From Clostridium sp. (GTDB lineage: Bacteria; Bacillota; Clostridia; Lachnospirales; Lachnospiraceae), in the NCBI GenBank assembly GCA_023664605.1, contig JAMPFF010000021.1, positions 1-45,146 on the forward strand: DNA of 45,146 bases, written 5' to 3'. Made by a program: the position numbers and the translations under genes. The stretch's first letter is position 1; each line of letters begins with the position of its first letter. Below the pieces are notes generated by a model. The model was not told the origin of the DNA. It did no database searches and saw nothing but the letters and a program-made list of their open reading frames with translations. This document shows positions 25,567-34,100 of the stretch, in pieces.

Positions 25567-26712
25567 ATGAAAAAGATAGCAATATTGGGTTCTACAGGCT
25601 CGATTGGTACGCAGACATTGGAGATTGTACGAAATCAGCCCGATTTGGAAGTAGTGTCGATGGCGGCGGGCAATAATGTGGAACTGATGGAGAAACAGAT
25701 TAGGGAGTTTCACCCGCGCATGGCGGCTATGTGGAGCGAAGAGGCGGCAAAGGATTTGGCGGGCAGAGTCGCCGATATGGACGTGAAGATTGTAAGCGGC
25801 ATGGATGGGCTGATAGAAATTTCTACGATAAAAGAAGCGCAGATACTGGTGACGGCAATCGTGGGCATGATTGGCATACGTCCGACCATTGCGGCGATTG
25901 AGCAAAAAAAGACGATTGCGCTTGCCAATAAAGAGACGTTAGTGACGGCGGGGCATATTATTATGCCGCTTGCGGAAAAGTGCGGCGTACCTATTGTGCC
26001 GGTGGACAGTGAACACAGTGCAATTTTCCAGTCCATGAACGGGGAAAATAAAGAACGGGTCAGTAAAATCATCTTAACGGCGTCCGGCGGTCCTTTCCGC
26101 GGCAAAACGAAAGATGAACTGGCGAAAATGACAATAGAAGACGCCTTGAAGCATCCAAACTGGTCGATGGGACAGAAAGTAACGATTGATTCCGCTTCTC
26201 TGGTAAATAAAGGGCTGGAAGTTATGGAGGCAGGATGGCTGTTTGATACGGCGTTAGAGGATATCCAGGTAGTCGTGCATCCGCAGAGCATCATTCATTC
26301 AGCTGTCGAATATGCAGATGGCGCGATTATGGCGCAGCTTGGTATGCCGGATATGAAACTGCCGATTCAGTATGCGTTGTTTTATCCTGACAGAAGACCG
26401 ATGCCCGGAAAAAGAGTGGACTTTTTCGAGTTGGGGCAGCTTACGTTTGAAAAGCCCGATACGGATACGTTCCAGGGCTTACAGCTTGCTTATACGGCGG
26501 CAAAAACGGGCGGCAGTCTGCCGACGGTCTTTAATGCGGCGAACGAACGTGCGGTGTCGTTGTTTATGCAAAAGAAAATCGGATTTTTACAGATTCCGGA
26601 ATTGATTGAGCGTGCAATGGACGCTCATAAGGTAATAGAAAATCCTTCCGTGGATGAGATTTTAGAGGCGGAAGCGGAAACATATGAATCTATAGAGCGG
26701 GTGATGAATTGA
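25567..26712 (+). CDS. dxr: 1-deoxy-D-xylulose 5-phosphate reductoisomerase
   Basis: 381 aa. Dxr makes 2-C-methyl-D-erythritol 4-phosphate, the committed step of the MEP isoprenoid pathway. The NADPH-binding start ILGSTGSIGTQTLEIV, ANKETLVTAG, VDSEHSAIFQ and the flexible loop motif HPNWSMGQKVTIDSA are all present. With ispG at 30110 it shows use of the MEP pathway, feeding UppS. The stop overlaps the proposed TTG start of rseP. Confidence 0.97.
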   Translation: MKKIAILGSTGSIGTQTLEIVRNQPDLEVVSMAAGNNVELMEKQIREFHPRMAAMWSEEAAKDLAGRVADMDVKIVSGMDGLIEISTIKEAQILVTAIVGMIGIRPTIAAIEQKKTIALANKETLVTAGHIIMPLAEKCGVPIVPVDSEHSAIFQSMNGENKERVSKIILTASGGPFRGKTKDELAKMTIEDALKHPNWSMGQKVTIDSASLVNKGLEVMEAGWLFDTALEDIQVVVHPQSIIHSAVEYADGAIMAQLGMPDMKLPIQYALFYPDRRPMPGKRVDFFELGQLTFEKPDTDTFQGLQLAYTAAKTGGSLPTVFNAANERAVSLFMQKKIGFLQIPELIERAMDAHKVIENPSVDEILEAEAETYESIERVMN

Positions 26713-27773
26713 CGAAAACAATTATGACAATTATTTTATTTATTATTATCTTCGGTATCGTGGTAATATCCCATGAGTTCGGGCATTTTATCATTGGAAA
26801 AAGAAACGGCATCCGTGTTGTGGAATTTTCGGTCGGTATGGGTCCGGTTATCTGTTCTTTCCAAAAAGGAGAGACAAAATATGCGTTAAGGGCTTTGCCA
26901 ATCGGCGGTGCGTGTATGTTTGACGGAGAGGACGGCGTCGAGGCAAAAGAGGGGGAAAAAGATGAGCATAGCTTTCAGGCGGTAAATGTCTGGGCGAGGA
27001 TTGCGACGATTTTTGCGGGTCCGTTTTTTAATTTCCTGACAGCATACCTCTTTGCGTTGATATTGATTGCTTTTACTGGAGCAACGAAACCGGTCGTGCA
27101 GCAGATTATGGAAAACTCTGCGGCGCAGGATGCCGGTATGATGGCGGGGGATGAGATTCGCAGAATAGACGGGCAGAGGATTTATCTCTATGAGGAAATT
27201 ACGGTAGTCAATGCCGTAAACAGGGGAGAACCTATTACGTTACAGATTAAGCGGGGAGATGAGATTTTTGATATTACGCTCTCACCGCGCTATGATGCAG
27301 AAAGCGGTCTATATTATATAGGACTGGTTGGCGGTGGTGAACAGATAGAGTGTAACCCGCTGCAGGTTTTCCAGTACAGCTTTTATGAACTGCGGGCGCA
27401 GGTGAAACTGACGTATGAAAGCCTGCTGATGCTGGTACGCGGTCAGGTAACGAAAGATGACGTTTCGGGTCCTATCGGTATTGCGCAGATAGTAGGGGAT
27501 AATTATGAGGTTGCAAGAGAGTACGGCGTTTCCACAGTTATCTTTACCATGATTAATTTTATTATCCTATTGTCCGTTAATCTGGGTATTTTGAATTTGC
27601 TTCCCGTTCCGGCGTTGGACGGCGGAAGACTGGTTTTTCTGTTGTTAGAGGTATTTCGTGGAAAACCTGTTCCGCCGGAAAAAGAAGGTATGGTGCATTT
27701 TGCCGGTCTGGTGGTGCTGATGGTTTTGATGGTCTTTATTATGTACAATGATATTATGCGGATTGTGCATTAA
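26709..27773 (+). CDS. rseP: RseP/RasP site-2 membrane metalloprotease
   Basis: 354 aa. Intramembrane zinc protease that cleaves anti-sigma factors and leftover signal peptides. The HExxH motif is in VVISHEFGHFIIGK near residues 18-26, a PDZ domain occupies roughly 125-210 (AAQDAGMMAGDEI), and the second active-site motif LLPVPALDGGR is near 300. Hydrophobic segments lie at both ends. The start is taken as TTG 26709, overlapping the dxr stop; ATG 26724 five codons on is an alternative. In Bacillus this gene is followed by proS and polC; here the kinase/phosphatase pair and ispG intervene. Confidence 0.94.
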   Translation: MTKTIMTIILFIIIFGIVVISHEFGHFIIGKRNGIRVVEFSVGMGPVICSFQKGETKYALRALPIGGACMFDGEDGVEAKEGEKDEHSFQAVNVWARIATIFAGPFFNFLTAYLFALILIAFTGATKPVVQQIMENSAAQDAGMMAGDEIRRIDGQRIYLYEEITVVNAVNRGEPITLQIKRGDEIFDITLSPRYDAESGLYYIGLVGGGEQIECNPLQVFQYSFYELRAQVKLTYESLLMLVRGQVTKDDVSGPIGIAQIVGDNYEVAREYGVSTVIFTMINFIILLSVNLGILNLLPVPALDGGRLVFLLLEVFRGKPVPPEKEGMVHFAGLVVLMVLMVFIMYNDIMRIVH

Positions 27774-27838
27774 TTCATGGCGGTGGAATTTTGCGAATTT
27801 ACCAAACTGACCCCATGAATTTTGGATAAGTTGCATGA

Positions 27839-27867
27839 TTGTCAGAGTGGAGAAGTCAGGTTATAAT
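27839..27867 (+). promoter_or_regulatory. sigma-A promoter upstream of a terminator-like hairpin
   Basis: TTGTCA (27839-27844) and TATAAT (27862-27867) with a 17-base spacer. Transcription would start near 27874, about 11 bases before the hairpin at 27885. Confidence 0.65.
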
Positions 27868-27884
27868 AAATTATGTTTCGACAC

Positions 27885-27922
27885 AGCCGTGCGGCGTATG
27901 CGATACGTCGGCGGCTTTTCTT
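27885..27922 (+). terminator. strong Rho-independent terminator or attenuator
   Basis: AGCCG (27885-27889) pairs with CGGCT (27912-27916), and inside it CGGCGTAT pairs with ATACGTCG (one G-U) around a GCG loop; a small internal loop separates the two helices. TTTTCTT follows. It may end the rseP transcript and may also stop transcripts from the promoter just upstream after about 50 bases. Confidence 0.75.
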
Positions 27923-27925
27923 ATA

Positions 27926-28002
27926 GAAATGCCTTATTTGAAGGCATTTCTGTAGATGCGACTCCCTTTGGAGGAGCTTCTGTAGATGTGGCTTCTTTTG
28001 GA
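27926..28002 (+). repeat. hairpin and two 30-base tandem repeats
   Basis: GAAATGCCTT (27926-27935) and AAGGCATTTC (27941-27950) form a perfect ten-pair hairpin. Two adjacent 30-base units at 27943-27972 and 27973-28002 share the CTTCTGTAGATG-type core and TTTGGA end; a decayed third copy follows to about 28020. Confidence 0.6.
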
Positions 28003-28110
28003 GACACTTCTATTTTGGCAGGATTCTCTGCATAATCCGACAGATGATTCAGGTAGGGATAAGTTAGAAAGGTATGATTTAGAAGATAAGAACGATGATA
28101 AGGGGGATTT

Positions 28111-28869
28111 ATGTATTACGATACAAACGTATACTGGAATAAAGGCGCAGTGCGCGATGTGAATCAGGATTCCCTGGTGTTATTGCAGGCATTGACGATA
28201 CGGGGCAGGGTGCTGATGGCGGCGGTCTGCGACGGAATGGGCGGTATCGAGATGGGAGAGATGGCCAGCGGATATCTCACGGAAGAGCTGGCGACGTGGT
28301 TTTATGACGATTTATTGGCGGCAATAGGCAAAAAGAAGCCGCTTTGGGCGATACGGCATTGTGCGGAGAGAAAGATATATCAGGTGCAGGGCAGAATCGA
28401 AAGATATGCCGCCGGACGCCGTATCAGGATGGGAACGACGCTTTCTTTGCTCATTCTCTGGGAAAAAAGATATATGCTCTGGCATCTGGGAGACAGCAGA
28501 ATCTATCGCTTTCGTAGAAACGGGAAAGCCCGTCTATTGACAAACGACCATGTGGGCGGCGTGAATGCGTTGACAAAATGCGTAGGCAGTTTCGGGTTTT
28601 TTATGCCGGATTATAAAATGGGGAGTGTAAGGGAAAAAGACGCTTTTTTACTGTGCAGCGACGGGTTTTGGCGCAGGATAGAAAAAGAGGAAATGGAAAA
28701 GGCATTTATCGCGGGGCAGATGGCGGGAGAGCGCGGCAGGAAAAGGCTGTGTGAAATCGGGGAAGCCGCCATGCGGCGGGGAGAGAAAGATAATTTGTCT
28801 GCGGTTTACATAAAAATTACAAGAAAGCGTGAGGACGAATGGGAAACGGACGGCGTAAGGAGGCGTTAA
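28111..28869 (+). CDS. PP2C-family protein serine/threonine phosphatase
   Basis: 252 aa. Metal-dependent PP2C phosphatase, cytosolic, no TM segment. Motifs in order: the early RDVNQDS, AAVCDGMGGIEMGE with the metal-binding Asp, GTTLSLLIL, LGDSRIYRFR, LLCSDGFW and EKDNLSAVYI with the last metal-binding Asp. It is separated from the downstream Ser/Thr kinase gene by one base, the usual arrangement for a reversible phosphorylation pair. The start follows AAGGGGG. A terminator-like element lies upstream, so its expression may be attenuated. Confidence 0.93.
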   Translation: MYYDTNVYWNKGAVRDVNQDSLVLLQALTIRGRVLMAAVCDGMGGIEMGEMASGYLTEELATWFYDDLLAAIGKKKPLWAIRHCAERKIYQVQGRIERYAAGRRIRMGTTLSLLILWEKRYMLWHLGDSRIYRFRRNGKARLLTNDHVGGVNALTKCVGSFGFFMPDYKMGSVREKDAFLLCSDGFWRRIEKEEMEKAFIAGQMAGERGRKRLCEIGEAAMRRGEKDNLSAVYIKITRKREDEWETDGVRRR

Positions 28870-28870
28870 G

Positions 28871-30043
28871 ATGTGCGGGAATCGTGTTTTACGGGGGAAG
28901 TATGAATTAAGAAAGAAGTTAGGGGAGGGCGGCAGCGGCGTCGTATATTTGGCGTGGGACAGGCACTTGGAGCGTATGGTGGCGGTAAAAGAAGAAAAGT
29001 CTTTACAAAGCATGGATGCCGATAAAACCGAAATGGAAATGTTAAAAACGTTAAAGCATCCGATGCTGCCTGCCGTATATGATTATTTTGTGGAAGAGAG
29101 CCGCTATCTGGTAATGGAATATATTAGGGGGATAGATTTACATAACTACATTGAACGGGAGGGAAGCGTTCCGGAAGAGCAGGCATGTATATGGGCGCTG
29201 CAGTTACTGGAATTGCTTACCTATCTGCATACAAGGAAGCCGCCCGTCGTTTATCGGGATTTAAAGCCGGAAAATATTATCGTGTGTCCGGAGGGGAATT
29301 TGCGGGTAGTGGACTTTGGCGCGGCGTTATCAATGCGATATGATACATACAGGCAAAAGAACCTTGCCGGAACATGGGGCTATGCCGCGCCGGAAATGTT
29401 AGATGAAAACAGGATATCCGGCATGGCGGCCAATGAACAGAGCGATATTTATACGTTAGGGGCAACGCTTTATCATATGCTGACCGGGTATCATCCGGCG
29501 CGTCCTCCTTATGGCATCCGTCCGGTTCGCAGTATCAATCCGCAGCTATCTCGCCAAGTGGAAAAAATCGTGGAAAAATGTACACAGCCCATTCCCGCCC
29601 AAAGATATCAGACGGCGGAAGAAGCCCAAAAAGCTTTGTCGGAAAAGATGCGTTTGGACAGACGGTATGCGGGAAGACGGCATTTGTATGAAAGGAAAAA
29701 GGAGAAAAGAAACTGCGTAGTGAAAAAAATCGAGAAAAGAATCTGGCTGACGGAAAAAAAGACCATTGGGCTGTTTAGCATTATTATATTGACTACAATA
29801 GTCAGTACGGGCGCATTTTCGTTCCGTGTCAGGGGGAAAGAAACGCCGTTGCCGGTGACCGCCTATAATACGCAGGGGCAGAAGCTGGTCATACGATACG
29901 GCAGCGTATATAAAGCGGAGGGAAATTTGATACTGGAACTGGAGGAGGAACTTTTCGGGAAAGAAAATATACAACAGCTTTCTATTAAATTGACGGACAA
30001 TGTGACGGGAGAAAGCAGAGAGCGGATTTTTTATATACAGTGA
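28871..30043 (+). CDS. membrane serine/threonine protein kinase without PASTA repeats
   Basis: 390 aa. The Hanks-type kinase domain (about 10-260) has the glycine loop LGEGGSGVVYLAWD, the lysine in MVAVKEEK, catalytic YRDLKPENII (Tyr in place of the His of HRD, as in several Firmicute kinases), VVDFGAA in place of DFG with the Gly kept, and GYAAPEM. A single TM helix (about 300-320) leads to a short external tail of about 70 residues without PASTA domains, so it is not a typical PrkC cell-wall sensor. The AAGGAGG ribosome site lies inside the end of the phosphatase gene. Partner: the PP2C enzyme upstream. Confidence 0.92.
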   Translation: MCGNRVLRGKYELRKKLGEGGSGVVYLAWDRHLERMVAVKEEKSLQSMDADKTEMEMLKTLKHPMLPAVYDYFVEESRYLVMEYIRGIDLHNYIEREGSVPEEQACIWALQLLELLTYLHTRKPPVVYRDLKPENIIVCPEGNLRVVDFGAALSMRYDTYRQKNLAGTWGYAAPEMLDENRISGMAANEQSDIYTLGATLYHMLTGYHPARPPYGIRPVRSINPQLSRQVEKIVEKCTQPIPAQRYQTAEEAQKALSEKMRLDRRYAGRRHLYERKKEKRNCVVKKIEKRIWLTEKKTIGLFSIIILTTIVSTGAFSFRVRGKETPLPVTAYNTQGQKLVIRYGSVYKAEGNLILELEEELFGKENIQQLSIKLTDNVTGESRERIFYIQ

Positions 30044-30109
30044 AAACAGCTTTTCTAATCTTTGCATTTGATGTAAAATAGTGTGAAGAGAAGTTCAACG
30101 GAGGTTAAT

Positions 30110-31168
30110 ATGTACAGAAATCATACGAAAGTTGTCAGAATTGGTGACAGAGTGATTGGCGGGGGAAATCCCATTTTAATACAGTCTATGACTAATACGA
30201 AGACAGAAGATGTGGAAGCGACGGTTGCGCAGATTTTACGTTTAGAGCGCGCCGGATGTGAAATTATCCGCGTGACGGTTCCGACAAAGGAAGCGGCGGC
30301 GGCGATTGCCAAAATCAAGCCGCAGATTCATATTCCGTTAGTGGCGGATATTCATTTTGATTATAAGATGGCGGTTGCAGCCATGGAAAACGGCGCGGAT
30401 AAAATCCGCATCAATCCGGGAAATATTGGAAGCAGGGAAAATGTGACGGCGGTCGTGGCCGTGGCAAAAGAGAAAAATATCCCTATCCGGGTGGGCGTCA
30501 ACAGCGGCTCTTTAGAGAAAGAACTGATAGAAAAATATCATGGCGTAACGGCCGAGGGCATTGTGGAGAGCGCATTGGATAAGGTACATATCATAGAAGA
30601 GCTGGGGTATGACAATCTGGTTATCAGCATTAAATCTTCTGACGTTTTAATGTGCGTAAAGGCGCATGAGATTCTGGCGCAGAAGACGGACTATCCTTTG
30701 CATGTCGGCATTACGGAATCCGGTACGATACTTAGCGGCAATATTAAGTCGGCGGCGGGGCTTGGCATTATTCTGTATCAGGGTATCGGAGACACTATCC
30801 GCGTATCCTTAACGGGAGACCCGGTGGAGGAAATCAAGTCGGCAAAGCTTTTGCTTAGGACGTTGGGCTTGCGAAAGGGCGGTATCGAAGTCGTTTCCTG
30901 TCCGACATGCGGCAGAACGAAAATAGACTTAATCGGGCTGGCAAATAAGGTAGAGGAAATGACGGCGGATATTCCATTGGATATTAAGGTTGCCGTTATG
31001 GGCTGCGCGGTCAACGGACCCGGAGAGGCGAAAGAGGCGGATATCGGAATCGCGGGCGGCGAAGGGGAAGGCCTTTTGATAAAGCATGGTGAAATTGTAA
31101 AAAAAGTGCCGGAGACGGAACTGTTAAACGTACTTAGGGATGAATTGACGCATTGGAATGGAGAGTAA
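30110..31168 (+). CDS. ispG: (E)-4-hydroxy-3-methylbut-2-enyl diphosphate synthase
   Basis: 352 aa. IspG is an iron-sulfur enzyme of the MEP isoprenoid pathway. The TIM-barrel part contains [21 protein letters not shown] and IRINPGNIG; cluster-binding cysteines lie in CPTCGRT near residue 264 and in [10 protein letters not shown] near 298. ATG at 30110 follows ACGGAGG; the frame is open to a GTG nine codons earlier without a good site. It lies ten bases before polC, so the two are cotranscribed. Together with dxr and uppS it supplies isoprenoid precursors. Confidence 0.97.
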   Translation: MYRNHTKVVRIGDRVIGGGNPILIQSMTNTKTEDVEATVAQILRLERAGCEIIRVTVPTKEAAAAIAKIKPQIHIPLVADIHFDYKMAVAAMENGADKIRINPGNIGSRENVTAVVAVAKEKNIPIRVGVNSGSLEKELIEKYHGVTAEGIVESALDKVHIIEELGYDNLVISIKSSDVLMCVKAHEILAQKTDYPLHVGITESGTILSGNIKSAAGLGIILYQGIGDTIRVSLTGDPVEEIKSAKLLLRTLGLRKGGIEVVSCPTCGRTKIDLIGLANKVEEMTADIPLDIKVAVMGCAVNGPGEAKEADIGIAGGEGEGLLIKHGEIVKKVPETELLNVLRDELTHWNGE

Positions 31169-31177
31169 GATAGCAAG

Positions 31178-34100
31178 ATGTCCAAAAAATTTTTTGAGGT
31201 GTTTCCAACATTAAAACTGGATAGCGGGATTCACGATTTATTTGAGCAGGTTATGGTGGAGAAAGTCTCCGCGACAAAACGGAAAGATTTTTTACGCATC
31301 TATATTTCTTCGGACAGACTGATTCAGAAAGCGGATGTATTCGCGGTGGAGCGGGAGATAAAAAAACAATTTTTTCCGGCTGCGGTTATGACAATCCGTA
31401 TCTATGAAAGATATCATTTGTCGATGCAGTACCGTCCTGAAAATCTGATGGAGCATTACCGTGACAGTATCTTATTAGAACTGCGGGAGTATTCGCCGAT
31501 AGAGTACAGCCTTTTCAAAAATGCCGATATTACGTATCCGGCTCCCAATCAGATGTTACTGACATTGGAAGATACGGTGCTGGGCAAAGAAAAGGCGGAG
31601 GAATTGGTACGCATTATAGAAAAAATCTATAATGAGCGGTGCGGGTTTTCCATTGAAGCGCTGACTGCTTATCAGGAGAAAAAACATACAAAGAGAAAAG
31701 AAGAAGACGAGTATAAATTCCGGATGCAGATAGCGGAAATTTCCGCGCGCGCCGTCCATGGAAAATCAGGGGAAGAACCGGCTATGGATGAAAACGCTGA
31801 AAGAGCGGGCGTGTCCGTTGGAACGGATAGGGAGGCAGATACAGTCAGGACGGATAATACAGCAAACGCAGATAAGGCGTTGCCGTATAAAGCGGGGAAA
31901 GCGGATTCGGCAGGCGCATCAAAGCAGCGTCCGTTGAAGCGTTCCGACAATCCTGATGTAATCTATGGCAGAGACTTTGAGGATGATGCAATTCCTATGG
32001 AGGAAGTTATCGGAGAAATCAGCGACGTTGTTATCCGCGGCAAAATCCTCAATATGGATAAAAGGGAAATTAAGAACGAAAGAACCATTCTGTTTTATGA
32101 TATTACGGATTTTACCGATACGATGACGATTAAGCTGTTCGTTGGAAGTGAACAGGCGGGGGAAGTAACGGCGCAGATGAAACCGGGAGCTTTTGTCAAA
32201 ATCAAGGGCATGGCCGTGATTGATAAATTCGACCATGAGCTGACGATAGGCTCTATTTATGGGGTAAAAAAAATCCCGGACTTTACAACTTCCCGCAGCG
32301 ATACGAGCATCCGCAAGCGGGTGGAGCTGCACTGTCATACGAAAATGAGCGATATGGACGGCGTATCGGAGGCGAAAGATATTGTAAAAAGGGCGTACCA
32401 GTGGGGGCATCAGGCGATTGCCATTACCGACCACGGCGTTTTGCAGGCATACCCGGACGCCAATCATGTTTGGGAGGATTTATGGAAAGCCGAGAAAAGC
32501 AGGCGTAAGGAAGCGGGGGAAGAGGAGCCGGACAAGCAGGACTTTTTCAAGGTTATTTACGGCGTAGAGGCATATCTGGTAGACGACTTAAAAGAGATTG
32601 TGACAAATGATAAAGGACAGGAGCTGGAAGCGGATTTTGTCGTGTTTGATATCGAGACGACGGGATTTTCCCCGGTTAAAAATAGAATCATAGAAATCGG
32701 CGCGGTCAAAGTGTCGGAGGGAAAAATCACGGACAGATTTTCGACTTTTGTCAATCCCGAAGAGCCGATTCCGTTTGAAATTGAAAAACTGACAGGCATA
32801 CGGGATGATATGGTGGTGGATGCGCCGAAAATAGAGGTTGTTTTGCCGCAGTTTCTGGAGTTTTGCAAAGGAAGCGTTCTGGTGGCGCACAATGCGAACT
32901 TCGATATGAGTTTCATTGTGGAAAACTGCGACAGAATGCAGATTCCACATGATTTTACCTATGTCGATACGGTGGGGATTGCGAGGGTTCTTTTACCGGA
33001 ACAGGCGAAACATACGTTAGATGCCGTAGCAAAGACGTTAGGCGTATCGTTGGAAAACCATCACAGGGCGGTGGACGATGCCGAAGCGACAGCTCAAATC
33101 TTTGTGAAGTTTATCGCTATGCTTACCGGACAGGGTGCGGATACGCTGCAAAAAGTCAATGCGCTTGGAAAATCCAGCCCTGATATTGTGAAAAAACTGC
33201 CGACGTATCATGCGATTATCTTAGCGAAAAATAACGTAGGACGTATGAATCTGTACCGTCTGATATCGGAATCCCATCTCAATTATTTTGCCAGAAGGCC
33301 GAGGATTCCCAAAAGCCTTTTGCAGCAGTACAGGGAGGGGCTTATTTTAGGGAGCGCCTGCGAGGCAGGGGAGTTATACCGTGCGCTTTTAGAGGGTAAA
33401 TCCAATGCAGAGATTGCCAGAATCGTGCAGTTTTATGATTATCTGGAAATACAGCCGCTTGGCAATAACCAATTTATGATAGAATCCGAAAAATTACCGA
33501 ATATTAATTCCATGGAAGATATCATGGAAATGAACCGGAAAGTTGTCAGGCTGGGAGAGCAGTTCCATAAACCGGTAGCGGCTACCTGCGACGTACATTT
33601 TTTAGACCCGGAGGATGAGGTGTACCGCCGTATTATTATGGCAGGGCAGCATTTTGCCGATGCCGACAACCAGGCGCCTTTATATTTCAGGACAACGGAG
33701 GAAATGTTGGAGGAATTTGCCTATCTTGGCAGCGATAAGGCGCAGGAAGTCGTTATCACCAATACGAATATGATAGCCGACATGATAGAATCCATGTCGC
33801 CGGTAAGGCCTGATAAGTGTCCGCCGGTCATTGCCGACAGCGATAAGCAGCTAACGGATATCTGCTATAAAAAGGCGCATGAGATATATGGGGAAACGCT
33901 TCCGAAGATTGTAGAAGACCGTCTGGAAAGAGAATTGCACTCCATTATATCAAACGGTTTTGCCGTTATGTATATCATTGCGCAGAAACTGGTGTGGAAA
34001 TCGGTGGAGGACGGCTATCTGGTAGGTTCGAGAGGTTCCGTCGGCTCTTCTTTTGTAGCGAATATGGCGGGAATTACGGAGGTAAATTCCCTAAGCCCGC

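Larger units (their letters stand above)
27774..28110 (+). other. noncoding region of about 340 bases between rseP and the PP2C gene
   Basis: No convincing gene is seen. In order it holds a nine-base inverted repeat AATTCATGG/CCATGAATT (27772-27780 and 27813-27821), a good promoter (27839-27867), a strong terminator-like hairpin (27885-27922), a second perfect hairpin (27926-27950), two copies of a 30-base tandem repeat (27943-28002) and then the PP2C ribosome binding site (AAGGGGG near 28099). A frame open through the region (27835-28035) starts upstream of the promoter's -10 and has no ribosome binding site. Confidence 0.6.

Noticed and set aside
27835-28035. 66-codon open frame with a ten-residue repeat
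   Set aside because: No ribosome binding site, starts upstream of a good promoter's -10 and crosses a terminator hairpin; the repeat is explained by the 30-base DNA repeat.
30051-30079. Possible promoter before ispG (TTTTCT, 17 bases, TAAAAT)
   Set aside because: Both boxes match poorly; the kinase operon can read through.
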